DNA of 64,000 bases from CALRWV02 sp943371965 (lineage in GTDB: Bacteria; Bacteroidota; JABWAT01), in NCBI GenBank assembly GCA_943371965.1, contig CALRWV020000009.1, positions 54,572-118,571 on the forward strand, given 5' to 3'. The number at the start of each line of letters is the position of its first letter. Within the stretch, counting starts at the first letter, position 1. The notes beneath the pieces were generated by a model. The model did not search any database, had not been told where the DNA came from, and was given only the letters and a program-made list of their open reading frames with translations. Made by a program: the position numbers and the translations under genes. Below are positions 9,586 to 17,976 of the stretch, in pieces.

Positions 9586-9656
9586 TCTAAATGTTGAATG
9601 CTGAATGTTAAATTGGATACCCCAAAATTCTCCTGTCTCCTGTCTCCTGTCTCCTT
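9586..9656. repeat. Two degenerate 7-base tandem arrays
   Basis: 9586-9613 reads TCTAAAT/GTTGAAT/GCTGAAT/GTTAAAT and 9629-9656 reads TCTCCTG three times followed by TCTCCTT. Units differ but the period is 7 in both. They sit between the divergent PhzF-family and aldo/keto reductase genes. Confidence 0.8.
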
Positions 9657-9733
9657 GTTTCAGTCATCTGATAGCTTCATCTTTGCAAAGTACAATTTCT
9701 TTTTAAAATCAACAATCGGTTGAAGAGGATGTT

Positions 9734-10612
9734 ATGGAAAAACGGAATTTCGGTACAACCGGAATCAAAGTTTCAGCACTCGGTTTTGGTGCTGGACAAA
9801 TCGGCGCTCATCAGCTTGATGAAAAAATTGCTGAACGGATTTTAAACTCTGCATTTGATCTCGGAATTACATTATTTGACACTGCTCGTGGATACGGATT
9901 ATCAGAAGAGCGGATAGGAAAATATCTTTCATCAAAACGGGATCAGATTGTTATTTCAACAAAAGTCGGTTATGGAATTCCCGGATATCAGGATTGGACT
10001 TATGAAGGAATTCTTGCCGGAATTGATGAAGCTTTAAAACTCCTTCAAACCGATTATATAGATATCGTTCATCTGCATTCCTGTCCATCAGATGTTATGA
10101 AAAATAATGGAGTTATTGACGCACTTGAAAAAGCAAAATCGGATATGAAAATTCTGGTTGCCGGTTATGCCGGAGAAAATGAACCTCTTAATTTTGCTAT
10201 TGATTCAAACCGTTTCGGAAGTATTCTGTCATCAGTAAATATTTTTGACCAGCGGATTCTGAATTTCGAACTTCCAAAAGCCAAACAGCACGGAATGGGC
10301 GTGATTGCCAAACGTCCGGTAGCAAATGCACCCTGGAAATATTCAGAACAGCCTCACGGAAATTACTGTGAGGAATATTGGCTGAGAATGAAAAAAATGA
10401 ATATTCAATCTGATCTTGACTGGAATGAACTTGCTCTCCGTTTTTCAGTTTACACTTACGGAGTTGATTCCTGCATTGTTGGAACAACCAATATTGAACA
10501 TCTGAAACAAAACATTGAAATCATCAAAAAAGGAAAGTTACCTGATGATCTTGTTCACCAGATCAGGGAAAGTTTTATGAAACATGATGAAAACTGGTTA
10601 GGACAATTGTAA
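9734..10612 (+). CDS. Aldo/keto reductase
   Basis: 292 residues with an AKR (beta/alpha)8 pattern: MEKRNFGTTGIKVSALGFGAG at the N-terminus, LFDTARGYGLSEERIGKYL holding the catalytic Asp and Tyr, STKVGYG with the catalytic Lys, and DIVHLHSC with the histidine position. It reduces carbonyls with NAD(P)H; the substrate is not evident. GAAGAGGA precedes the ATG. A REP-like palindrome follows the stop and probably ends the transcript. Confidence 0.87.
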   Translation: MEKRNFGTTGIKVSALGFGAGQIGAHQLDEKIAERILNSAFDLGITLFDTARGYGLSEERIGKYLSSKRDQIVISTKVGYGIPGYQDWTYEGILAGIDEALKLLQTDYIDIVHLHSCPSDVMKNNGVIDALEKAKSDMKILVAGYAGENEPLNFAIDSNRFGSILSSVNIFDQRILNFELPKAKQHGMGVIAKRPVANAPWKYSEQPHGNYCEEYWLRMKKMNIQSDLDWNELALRFSVYTYGVDSCIVGTTNIEHLKQNIEIIKKGKLPDDLVHQIRESFMKHDENWLGQL

Positions 10613-10627
10613 GAATTTATGACTGTT

Positions 10628-10700
10628 GTCATTGCGAGGTACTCTGAAGCAATCTTCCAGTATTTGAAATTCAGATTGCTTCGGAGTACCTCGCAATGAC
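10628..10700. repeat. REP-like inverted repeat, copy 1
   Basis: 28-base arms beginning GTCATTGCGAGGTACTC, with one or two mismatches, around a 17-base loop. The related diverged copy lies at 12507-12579. The GTCATTGCGAGG...GAAGCAATCT type of palindrome is dispersed in many bacterial genomes. It may also act as a terminator. Confidence 0.85.
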
Positions 10701-10728
10701 ATGAAATTAGTTTACTCAAAACACATAT

Positions 10729-11622
10729 ATGAAACTTAAAATTTATCTTGGACTCGCAGCAATCTGCCTCATCTGGGGCTCAACCTGGTTAGCTTTGAAA
10801 CTTGGACTTGAAAGTTTTCCTCCCTTATTAGGCTCCTCCATCCGTTTTGGACTTGCAGCCGTCATTCTTTTTTTCATTGTAACAATCCGGAAAGACCGGT
10901 TTCCTGAAAACCGTCAGGAATGGTTTGTTATTTGCTTTTCCGGAATTTTTTCTTTTGGTTTGGGATATTCATTTGTTTATTCTGCTGCCCAATTTATTCC
11001 GAGCAGTTTATCATCCATCCTTTTCACCACGTATCCATTCTGGGTTTCAATTTGGGGTTATTTTTTACTTAAGGAAACAACTTTTACTCCAGTAAAAATT
11101 GGTGGAATCATTATCGGGTTTATCGGAATTGTCATCATTTTCGGAAGAGAACTTTCCTGGAGTTCAGAAAATGGTTGGGTTGGGATGACACTCGTTTTGT
11201 TGAGCGCCATGGTTCAGGCAATGAGTCTGATTTTCATCAAAAAATGGGCATCCAAAGTTTCGCCTTTTCAATTGAATTTTCTTCCGATGGCAATTGGATC
11301 ATCACTTCAATTTATTGTCAGTGTTGCAAATGAAAACTGGTCTCATGTCAAATTTGATTTTCTGGGCATTTCCATGATTTTGTATCTTGCAATTTTCGGA
11401 AGCGTAATCGTTTTTGTCATTTACTGGTGGCTGCTTTCAAAAGTTCAGGCTGTCACTTTATCCCTTTCCGCATTTATAACACCGATAACAGCAGTCATTC
11501 TGGGAATTTGGGTTGCAGGAGAGCATTTGAGTTTCTGGGTTTATTTCGGCGGACTGATTACTTTTTCAGGAATTGCTTTGTATAATTTTGGTGAAAAGCT
11601 GATCAGTAAAAAAAGTTCTTGA
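10729..11622 (+). CDS. EamA/DMT-family transporter
   Basis: 297 residues with about ten hydrophobic helices arranged as two EamA halves. The first half opens with LGLAAICLIWGSTWLALKLG, the typical WG-SxW signature, and the second half starts near residue 145. Drug/metabolite transporters of this family move small metabolites across the inner membrane; the substrate is unknown. The ferredoxin-MBL gene starts 4 bases after its stop, so the two are probably cotranscribed. Confidence 0.88.
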   Translation: MKLKIYLGLAAICLIWGSTWLALKLGLESFPPLLGSSIRFGLAAVILFFIVTIRKDRFPENRQEWFVICFSGIFSFGLGYSFVYSAAQFIPSSLSSILFTTYPFWVSIWGYFLLKETTFTPVKIGGIIIGFIGIVIIFGRELSWSSENGWVGMTLVLLSAMVQAMSLIFIKKWASKVSPFQLNFLPMAIGSSLQFIVSVANENWSHVKFDFLGISMILYLAIFGSVIVFVIYWWLLSKVQAVTLSLSAFITPITAVILGIWVAGEHLSFWVYFGGLITFSGIALYNFGEKLISKKSS

Positions 11623-11625
11623 ATT

Positions 11626-12492
11626 ATGGCATCACTGAAAAAAACAAGAACTGAAAACAGTGAAGGAAATTTCTTTGTAGATTCTTCCTGCATTGATTGT
11701 GATACCTGCCGTTGGTTGGCTCCATCCGTTTTTAAATCTTTCGATGGACAATCGATCGTTTTTCATCAACCTGAAAATGAAACCGAAGAAACCGACGCAA
11801 TCCGCGCTTTAATTTCTTGTCCTACTTCATCAATTGGAATGTTGAATAAGTCTGAAAAACTTCTGACTGTCTCAAATGAATTTCCGATCCCGATTTCTGA
11901 AAATGTTTTTTACTGCGGTTATCATTCCGAAAAATCTTACGGGGCAGCGAGTTATTTTATTAAAACTGATCATGGAAATATTCTGATTGATTCCCCCAGA
12001 TTTGCAATGCCACTGGTAAAACAATTTGAAGTTTTGGGTGGAATCAAGTACTTATTTCTTACCCATGGCGATGATGTTGCCGATCATGAAAAGTTTGTCT
12101 CGCATTTTTGTTGTGAACGGATTATGCAACGTGGGGATTTGAGTTGGTCGGCAGGGAAAGCTGAAATCATTTTTGATGATTTGGTTCAGTTTTCAGAAGA
12201 TATCCAATTGATTCCGGTTCCGGATCACACAAAAGGAAGTGCCGTTCTTCTGTATAAAAATAAATTTCTTTTCACCGGTGATCATCTGGCTTTTTCTGAA
12301 CGGCTTCAGAATTTATATGCCTTCAGAAGTGCAACCTGGTTTTCATGGGAAAAACAAATTGAGTCAATGATAACACTGCTGGATTACGATTTTGAATGGG
12401 TTCTTCCCGGGCACGGAAGAAAATTCAATGGCAGTAAAGATGAAATGAAAAATCAACTTACGAAATGTATTGAGTGGATGAAAAAAAGGTGA
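11626..12492 (+). CDS. Ferredoxin-metallo-beta-lactamase fusion protein
   Basis: 288 residues. Residues 15-75 form a small ferredoxin domain (CIDCDTC ... CPTSSIG). Residues about 90-285 are a metallo-beta-lactamase fold with THGDDVADHEKF, VPDHTKGS, FTGDHLAF and LPGHGRKF supplying metal ligands. The first motif is THGDDVADH rather than the usual THxHxDH, a form I associate with this fused family. Possible redox or hydrolase role; the substrate is unknown. Overlapping operon with the EamA transporter. Confidence 0.82.
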   Translation: MASLKKTRTENSEGNFFVDSSCIDCDTCRWLAPSVFKSFDGQSIVFHQPENETEETDAIRALISCPTSSIGMLNKSEKLLTVSNEFPIPISENVFYCGYHSEKSYGAASYFIKTDHGNILIDSPRFAMPLVKQFEVLGGIKYLFLTHGDDVADHEKFVSHFCCERIMQRGDLSWSAGKAEIIFDDLVQFSEDIQLIPVPDHTKGSAVLLYKNKFLFTGDHLAFSERLQNLYAFRSATWFSWEKQIESMITLLDYDFEWVLPGHGRKFNGSKDEMKNQLTKCIEWMKKR

Positions 12493-12506
12493 GTCGTTTT
12501 TTCATT

Positions 12507-12579
12507 TCATTGAGAGGTACTCCAATGCAATTTCATACTTTAATGATACCGAGATTGCTTCGTGGTACCTCGCAATGAC
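12507..12579. repeat. REP-like inverted repeat, copy 2 (diverged)
   Basis: The right arm (GAGATTGCTTCG, GGTACCTCGCAATGAC) closely matches copy 1 at 10628-10700. The left arm is more diverged (TCATTGAGAGGTACTCCAAT). The two copies bracket the EamA and ferredoxin-MBL genes. Confidence 0.75.
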
Positions 12580-12596
12580 AACTTTTAAAATTGATT

Positions 12597-13484
12597 TTAA
12601 ACCAATTCCGCTTCTATTTTCCCCATTTTTCCTGATTGATAGTCATAAACCGCTTCCCAGATTTGATCCTGTGTATTCATTACAAACGGACCATAACTTA
12701 CAACCGGTTCATTAATGGGTTCACCCGAAATAAACAATAAATTCAATGGTTGCTCAGAAGCAGAACCTTTGATTTTTACAGTTGTTCCTGAACGTTTAAA
12801 AACACCCATTTGTCCTGCTTTGATATGGTCTAAACTTTCGCCGAAATAACCTTCTCCTTCAGTTACGTAAACAAATGAATTGAAAGTTTCCGGAATTTCA
12901 AATTCAATTTCTTTGTCCCCTGAAATTTGAATATGCATCATGGCAATTGGTGTGTGGGTTGAAGCAGGTCCTTTGACCCCAAAATATTCACCCGCAACCA
13001 CTCTCACCTTCACATCACCATTTTCCAATTCAACAGCCGGAATTTTGGAAGAATCCAAATCCTGATATTTTGGTTTGGTCATTTTCAGGTTTGCAGGAAG
13101 ATTAACCCACAACTGAACGCCATGAATTTTCCCGCCCTTTTCTTTGAATTCCTTTGGGTGTAGTTCTGAGTGAATTACACCGCTCCCGGCTGTCATCCAT
13201 TGAATTCCGCCAGAACTCAACAACCCGAAATTCCCGTTTGAATCACGGTGTTCAATCAATCCATCAAACATAAAAGTTACGGTTTCAAATCCACGGTGAG
13301 GATGTTCTCCTACTCCTGTTGCTTCACCCGGCTTAAGCATTTTCGGTCCAAAATGATCAAGCATAATGAAGGGATCGACATAATCGAACTCATAATTTGG
13401 AATTGCACGTTTGATTTTAAAACCGGGTGCAGCTTCAGAATCGAAACTGGTAACGATTTTACTGATTTTACGATAATTTTTCAT
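12597..13484 (-). CDS. Pirin-family protein
   Basis: 295 residues from the chosen start. The pirin N-terminal cupin has HPHRGFETVTF and GSGVIHSE with the metal-binding histidines, and a C-terminal pirin domain follows (EPINEPVVSYGPFVMNT). Some pirins act as quercetin 2,3-dioxygenases, others as redox-sensing regulators. I prefer the ATG at 13484 (MKNYRKISK) because GGGA lies 7-8 bases before it; an in-frame ATG at 13499 is possible. Divergent from the SRPBCC-like gene. Confidence 0.88.
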   Translation of the reverse strand: MKNYRKISKIVTSFDSEAAPGFKIKRAIPNYEFDYVDPFIMLDHFGPKMLKPGEATGVGEHPHRGFETVTFMFDGLIEHRDSNGNFGLLSSGGIQWMTAGSGVIHSELHPKEFKEKGGKIHGVQLWVNLPANLKMTKPKYQDLDSSKIPAVELENGDVKVRVVAGEYFGVKGPASTHTPIAMMHIQISGDKEIEFEIPETFNSFVYVTEGEGYFGESLDHIKAGQMGVFKRSGTTVKIKGSASEQPLNLLFISGEPINEPVVSYGPFVMNTQDQIWEAVYDYQSGKMGKIEAELV

Positions 13485-13546
13485 AGATAATTCCCGCATT
13501 TTATTTTAACTTGTATTCGACAGTCGAACAGAAAAAGAGAGTCATT

Positions 13547-14101
13547 TTGAAAACTTCATCTTCACACACCTGGGGTTCAACAGAAAAAGAACGGTCTGAT
13601 TTGTACCGATGTGACAACTTTGTTAAGTCATTTGATGAAATTTACTTCCGTGCTGTTTCTGTTTTTGCAACTAAAGAAGTCATTTTCAGATGGCTGTGCC
13701 AGCTGAAAATTGCTCCCTACAGTTATGATTGGATAGATAACTTCGGCAGAAAAAGTCCCATAGAGTTAACTCCCGGCGCAGATCAGTTAACAATAGGTGA
13801 ACCGGTCATGACAATTTTTGAACTGCTCGATTTCGAAAGGAACAAATCACTTACCATCAGAATTAAGAACCGATCCTCAGCAGAAAAAATATTTGGCGAA
13901 TTTACTGTGACTTATCAGATAATCGAATCTTCTGAAAACTGCAGATTGATTGCCAAAGTCATTGCAAAATATCCGAATGGATTATATGGAAGAATACTCA
14001 AACTCGTTCTTCCATTCGGAGATATGATCATGATGAGAAAACAACTGCTTACATTGAAACAGCTTTCAGAATCGTCCCAGCCTACCTTCCAGCTCTCATA
14101 A
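13547..14101 (+). CDS. SRPBCC-like hypothetical protein
   Basis: 184 residues from a TTG start at 13547, preceded by AAGAGAG about 5 bases upstream; the frame is open back to 13511. No ATG fits. The pattern (EIYFRAVSVFATKEVIFRWL, YSYDWIDNFGRKSP, DFERNKSLTIRI, FGEFTVTYQI, and a long C-terminal helix) resembles the START/SRPBCC ligand-binding fold of polyketide cyclase-like proteins. No catalytic residues are recognisable and the ligand is unknown. Confidence 0.6.
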   Translation: MKTSSSHTWGSTEKERSDLYRCDNFVKSFDEIYFRAVSVFATKEVIFRWLCQLKIAPYSYDWIDNFGRKSPIELTPGADQLTIGEPVMTIFELLDFERNKSLTIRIKNRSSAEKIFGEFTVTYQIIESSENCRLIAKVIAKYPNGLYGRILKLVLPFGDMIMMRKQLLTLKQLSESSQPTFQLS

Positions 14102-14367
14102 ATTTTTAATCACCTGATAATCTGTTTCAAAGAATTGAAAACGCCTTTATAGGTACCTTTGTACATCGCAATTGATAAGGGAACCTAACAAATAAAGATG
14201 GTGAGTTATCCTCATCACTAAATCAGACCGCTTAACAGTCTTTACACTCCCTTAACAAAATTTTAACATCTGTTTCATAACTTTTTTAAAACCGTGCCGT
14301 ACGATCGGCAACAAACAAAATTTTCTGCTTCTGATTACAAACAATTTTAACCAAGATGGAGTCCGCA

Positions 14368-14793
14368 ATGAAAACTTTTCTTTTTCTGATTATATCAACC
14401 TTAATGTCGTTTGGTGCCTTTGCCCAAAGTAAAACCGTTTCAACCGACGTTAAATACAATTCAATTGTTGTCCTTCAGGATTTTCAGGGCGATGTTCAAG
14501 TTCAAAGCTGGGATAAACAAACTGTTCAGATTACAACTGAAGATGGAACAGTTTTGCAAATCTATAAAACAGAAGATATCGTGTTTTTCAGTCCTCTGGC
14601 AGGTCAGGAAAACAACAAAACAAAATATATTGTTTATTTGCCTAAAACAGTAAAACTGGATTGGTTCAGTGCAAACGCCAACCTGAGTATTAAAGGTGAA
14701 TTTGTTGCATTGAAACTTGAAAACACTACCGGAAATACAATTCTCGATTTGCAGAATGTAGTTCCATCAGTTCTCGCTTATACATCAAATTAA
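14368..14793 (+). CDS. Secreted hypothetical protein with DUF4097-like beta pattern
   Basis: 141 residues. GGAG at 14358-14361 selects the ATG at 14368. A signal peptide (MKTFLFLIISTLMSFGAFAQ) is followed by repeating short strands such as DFQGDVQVQSWDKQTVQITT, similar to the start of DUF4097 beta-helix proteins, but it is much shorter than that family. Possibly a C-terminally reduced member. A strong terminator follows, and a 254-base leader region precedes it. Confidence 0.55.
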   Translation: MKTFLFLIISTLMSFGAFAQSKTVSTDVKYNSIVVLQDFQGDVQVQSWDKQTVQITTEDGTVLQIYKTEDIVFFSPLAGQENNKTKYIVYLPKTVKLDWFSANANLSIKGEFVALKLENTTGNTILDLQNVVPSVLAYTSN

Positions 14794-14820
14794 ATTACTG
14801 ACTGATAACTCCTCCTCCAG

Positions 14821-14862
14821 AAAACCGATGAAAACTTCAAGTATTTTCATCGGTTTTTTTTT
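14821..14862 (+). terminator. Rho-independent terminator
   Basis: AAAACCGATGAAAA pairs with TTTTCATCGGTTTT around a 9-base loop and is followed by a run of nine T. It ends the secreted hypothetical gene. Confidence 0.88.
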
Positions 14863-14916
14863 GCTTTATTTCAAAGATTTATCATCACTGTTCAAAAGAA
14901 CTGTTCAGAAAATAAA

Positions 14917-16053
14917 CTACAATCTGATACCCAGTTTCCCGACCATTTCATTTTTCCAGGAAACAAAACTTCCATCCAGAATCCGTCTTCTTGCTTCTTT
15001 AACCAGCCACAGATAAAAAGTGACATTGTGCAGACTTGCCATTTGAAGCGCCAGTATTTCTTCTACCTGAAACAGATGACGGAGATATCCGCGTGAAAAA
15101 GTTTTGCAGCCATAACAATCGCATTCAGAATCAACAGGAGTCTTATCGGTTGCATGTTTCAGATTTTTAAGATTCAGAATTCCGTTTCGTGTGAATACCA
15201 TCGCATTTCTTCCGTTTCGGGTTGGCATCACACAATCGAACATATCAATTCCATGCGAAATGGATTCAAGAATATTTTGTGGGGTTCCAACACCCATCAG
15301 ATAACGCGGTTTTTCTTTCGGCAGAATGTCTGTAACAAAATCAGAAATTTCGTACATTTCCGCCGCTGGTTCTCCAACTGCCAATCCACCGATGGCGTAA
15401 CCTTCAAAATCCATTTCAACCAAAGTTTCGGCAGAAATTTTTCTCAAGTCTTTGTAAACTGAACCCTGTACAATTGGAAAAAGTGCCTGATGATGTCCGT
15501 AAAGAGGTTCAGAATTTTCAACCTCTACCTGACATCTTTTTGCCCAACGCAGGGTAACTTCATTCGATTTTTTTGCATACACATAATCGCACGGATATGG
15601 TGTGCATTCATCCAAAACCATCATGATATCTGATCCGATAATCCGTTGTGTTTTTACAACTGATTCCGGTGTAAACATGTGATACGACCCATCAATATGT
15701 GACTGGAATTTTACTCCTTCTTCTGTGAGTTTTCTGAGTTCCGAAAGCGAGAAAACCTGAAAACCGCCTGAGTCTGTGAGAATTGGTTTTTCCCACGCAT
15801 TGAATTTGTGAAGTCCGCCCATCTTGCTCATGATTTCATTTCCGGGGCGGAGATACAAATGATAGGTATTTCCCAAAATGATTTGTGCACCGGCTTCATC
15901 TAGTTCACGCTGTTCAACAGCTTTTACAGAACCTCGCGTTCCCACAGGCATAAAAATTGGCGTTTCAATATCTCCATGATCGGTATGAACAATTCCTGCC
16001 CGTGCTTTGGATTCAGAATCAGTTTTAATGAGGTCGAAAGTTAGTTTTTTCAT
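14917..16053 (-). CDS. tgt: tRNA-guanine(34) transglycosylase
   Basis: 378 residues from MKKLTFDLIKTDSES. Typical Tgt motifs are present: ETPIFMPVGTRGSVKAV, LTDSGGFQVFSL with the catalytic region Asp, GGLAVGEP, DCVMPTRNGRNAMVFT with the nucleophile Asp, and the zinc site CDCYGC ... H near residues 315-350. It swaps G34 for preQ1 in queuosine tRNAs. A longer in-frame reading back to 16098 exists, but a TACCTTTG -7 box lies 4 bases before ATG 16053, which favours the shorter, apparently leaderless start. Confidence 0.95.
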   Translation of the reverse strand: MKKLTFDLIKTDSESKARAGIVHTDHGDIETPIFMPVGTRGSVKAVEQRELDEAGAQIILGNTYHLYLRPGNEIMSKMGGLHKFNAWEKPILTDSGGFQVFSLSELRKLTEEGVKFQSHIDGSYHMFTPESVVKTQRIIGSDIMMVLDECTPYPCDYVYAKKSNEVTLRWAKRCQVEVENSEPLYGHHQALFPIVQGSVYKDLRKISAETLVEMDFEGYAIGGLAVGEPAAEMYEISDFVTDILPKEKPRYLMGVGTPQNILESISHGIDMFDCVMPTRNGRNAMVFTRNGILNLKNLKHATDKTPVDSECDCYGCKTFSRGYLRHLFQVEEILALQMASLHNVTFYLWLVKEARRRILDGSFVSWKNEMVGKLGIRL

Positions 16054-16057
16054 GTCG

Positions 16058-16065
16058 CAAAGGTA
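16058..16065 (-). promoter_or_regulatory. -7 box TACCTTTG of tgt, leaderless
   Basis: TAnnTTTG match on the minus strand. Only four bases (CGAC) separate it from the tgt ATG, so transcription would begin at or inside the start codon. A T-rich -33 region lies about 19 bases upstream. Confidence 0.6.
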
Positions 16066-16174
16066 GGAAATTGAAACAGCAGTTAAAAATTGAACCAATT
16101 TATGAATTGCAATGATTGGCTTTTTATGTTTTCTTTGGAAGATTAAAGTTTAAAAAGTTTTTTTGTCAACTGTA

Positions 16175-16220
16175 TTGAATTTCATAGTCCACGGTTTAAA
16201 CCGTGGGCTATGAAATTCAA
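16175..16220. repeat. 46-base palindrome
   Basis: Two 23-base arms meet at GGTTTAAACC with a single mismatch; each arm includes the CCACGGTTT motif. It lies between divergent tgt and the VF530-type gene, so it is not an ordinary terminator of either. This kind of palindrome is often dispersed in genomes with IS200-like or RAYT transposases, but no transposase is here. Confidence 0.85.
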
Positions 16221-16260
16221 TTTCCATTTTTTTTATCATCCAAAATTGTACTAAATTTTT

Positions 16261-16476
16261 ATGTCAGAACAACCCAACAATCCGCTTCACGGAAAAACAC
16301 TTGAACAGATTCTCATCCACCTTGTTGAGCGTTATGGTTGGGAACAGTTAGGTCGTTCCATCAAAATTCAATGTTTCAGAAACAATCCCACCATAAATTC
16401 AAGCCTGACTTTTCTCAGGAAAACTCCGTGGGCAAGAAAAAAAGTTGAAGATATGTATATCAACTCAATCCGGTAG
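16261..16476 (+). CDS. VF530-family (DUF2132) DNA-binding protein
   Basis: 71 residues. The sequence NPLHGKTLEQILIHLVERYG, then RSIKIQCFRNNPTINSSL and FLRKTPWARKKVEDMYI, matches the VF530 family across its whole length. These are small putative double-stranded DNA-binding proteins of unknown role. Single gene; the 185-base gap after it shows no clear signal. Confidence 0.88.
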   Translation: MSEQPNNPLHGKTLEQILIHLVERYGWEQLGRSIKIQCFRNNPTINSSLTFLRKTPWARKKVEDMYINSIR

Positions 16477-16661
16477 AAAATCTCTGTAAACTTTACCTGC
16501 GTTTTTGTTCCCAATGTGTGCAATTCAGTTATCTTAATAACAATCTAAGACAATTCTGTCCTGTTCGAATTTGATTTTGATTCATTAAATTTCATTTTTG
16601 CTGTTAGCCAAATAATCGCAATTATTTTGTTCTTAACAAAAACCACAAGGGAAAAATCACT

Positions 16662-17375
16662 ATGGCTCGTAACTGGATGACCGCCGTTCTGAAAAAAGTG
16701 ATCGATGAATCACTTGCAACCAAACGTTTCTTTTTTGAAGTACCTGAACTGAGTTCCTTCGACTATAAAGCCGGGCAATTCATTACTTTCGATTTGCCGA
16801 TTGAAAGCAAAGGGACACTCCGCTCTTACTCAATCGCCTCCGCTCCGGATGGAAGCAACACATTTGAACTTTGCATCGTGCTGAATGTAAAAGGTGCCGG
16901 AACCCCATACATTTTTGCAGCTCCCGTTGGAACTGAATTCAAATTCATGGGACCAATCGGGAAATTCCTTCTTGTTGAACCGGTTGAAACGGATATCTGT
17001 TTTATCGGTACCGGAACTGGAATTGCTCCATTGCGCAGTATGATCTATAATATTTATGACAGACAAATTCCACACAAGAATATTTATCTGATTTTCGGAA
17101 ACCGTTATGTTCCGGATGTCTTATACCGGATGGAACTTGAAAAATTGGCAAAGAAACATCCGGAATTCAATTTCATACCCACATTGAGCCGTGCCGGTGA
17201 AGAATGGAACGGACCAAAGGGTTATGTGCATCCTTATTATGAAAAATTGTTTGAAGACAAACGGGAAGCCCATTTTTATCTGTGCGGCTGGAGTGATATG
17301 GTGAATGAAGCCCGTAAAAGACTTGAAATGATGGGTTACGACAAAGGACACGTTCATTTCGAAAAATTTGACTGA
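16662..17375 (+). CDS. FAD-dependent ferredoxin/flavodoxin reductase-like oxidoreductase
   Basis: 237 residues. FAD-binding beta-barrel with RSYSIASAP (residues about 51-59) and a Rossmann NAD(P) domain with GTGTGIAPLRSM and FYLCGWSDMVNEARKRL near the C-terminus. It lacks the 2Fe-2S domain of the longer oxygenase reductases. It probably shuttles electrons between NAD(P)H and ferredoxin or flavodoxin. The chosen ATG follows CAAGGG. A terminator lies 27 bases after the stop. Confidence 0.85.
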   Translation: MARNWMTAVLKKVIDESLATKRFFFEVPELSSFDYKAGQFITFDLPIESKGTLRSYSIASAPDGSNTFELCIVLNVKGAGTPYIFAAPVGTEFKFMGPIGKFLLVEPVETDICFIGTGTGIAPLRSMIYNIYDRQIPHKNIYLIFGNRYVPDVLYRMELEKLAKKHPEFNFIPTLSRAGEEWNGPKGYVHPYYEKLFEDKREAHFYLCGWSDMVNEARKRLEMMGYDKGHVHFEKFD

Positions 17376-17401
17376 TCTGTTTCTGCACCTTTCTTAAATT
17401 T

Positions 17402-17434
17402 AAAATCCCTTTCGTTTTACGGATGGGATTTTTT
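17402..17434 (+). terminator. Terminator that abuts the next promoter
   Basis: AAAATCCC pairs with GGGATTTT around an inner CGT/ACG stem and is followed by T residues. The next gene's -7 box begins at 17435. Confidence 0.75.
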
Positions 17435-17442
17435 TATATTTG
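17435..17442 (+). promoter_or_regulatory. -7 box TATATTTG
   Basis: TAnnTTTG match 25 bases before the ATG at 17468. The preceding terminator's T-tract forms the spacer upstream. Confidence 0.5.
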
Positions 17443-17467
17443 CCGAGTTTCAATTTCAGGATATCAG

Positions 17468-17935
17468 ATGAAATTTCGTTTTGTTTTATCAGTGCTGCTT
17501 TTAAGTGCAATTTCCCTTTCCGCACAACGGACAAACAGAAATATTGGAATTATTTTGGGTGATCCTACCGGTGTTTCAGGAAAATACTGGTTGAATGACA
17601 CTCAGGCTTTTGATCTGGCAATTTCATGGAGAACTGGAACCATTGGTGAATTGAATAAATCAGACGGAAAAACCTCACTCTCCCTTCATTCAACCTATCT
17701 GATTCACGATTACTCTGTTTTTTCAAACAAACATCTCCCAGCTTATTTTGGTGTCGGCGGAACAGTTACTTTGCAGCAGGATTTGGCAGTTGGTATCCGC
17801 GGAGCTGTCGGAATCGATTACCTGTTTCCAAATATTCCACTAGATGCTTTTATCGAATTTGCACCTTCTTTTTATCTGATACCTTCAAGTGTTTTCCGTA
17901 TTGGTTTTGGTTTGGGAATCAGATATCACTTTTAA
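17468..17935 (+). CDS. Secreted outer-membrane beta-barrel-like protein
   Basis: 155 residues from MKFRFVLSVLLLSAIS, a clear signal peptide ending SLSAQ. The rest is glycine- and aromatic-rich strand pattern ending GLGIRYHF, with a terminal phenylalanine as in outer-membrane barrels. The frame is open upstream to 17423, but that would lengthen the n-region past a -7 box. Not a recognised family member. Confidence 0.65.
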   Translation: MKFRFVLSVLLLSAISLSAQRTNRNIGIILGDPTGVSGKYWLNDTQAFDLAISWRTGTIGELNKSDGKTSLSLHSTYLIHDYSVFSNKHLPAYFGVGGTVTLQQDLAVGIRGAVGIDYLFPNIPLDAFIEFAPSFYLIPSSVFRIGFGLGIRYHF

Positions 17936-17976
17936 CTGAAACCTGATTCCTACTGAACTTAGCAGCTTAAAAATGT

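Noticed and set aside
13511..13546. Longer N-terminus for the SRPBCC-like protein (TTG at 13511)
   Set aside because: It has no ribosome-binding site and overlaps the region next to the divergent pirin start; TTG at 13547 has AAGAGAG before it.
14828..15016. Small reading frame MKTSSIFIGFF
   Set aside because: It lies on the terminator stem and then runs antisense over the end of tgt.
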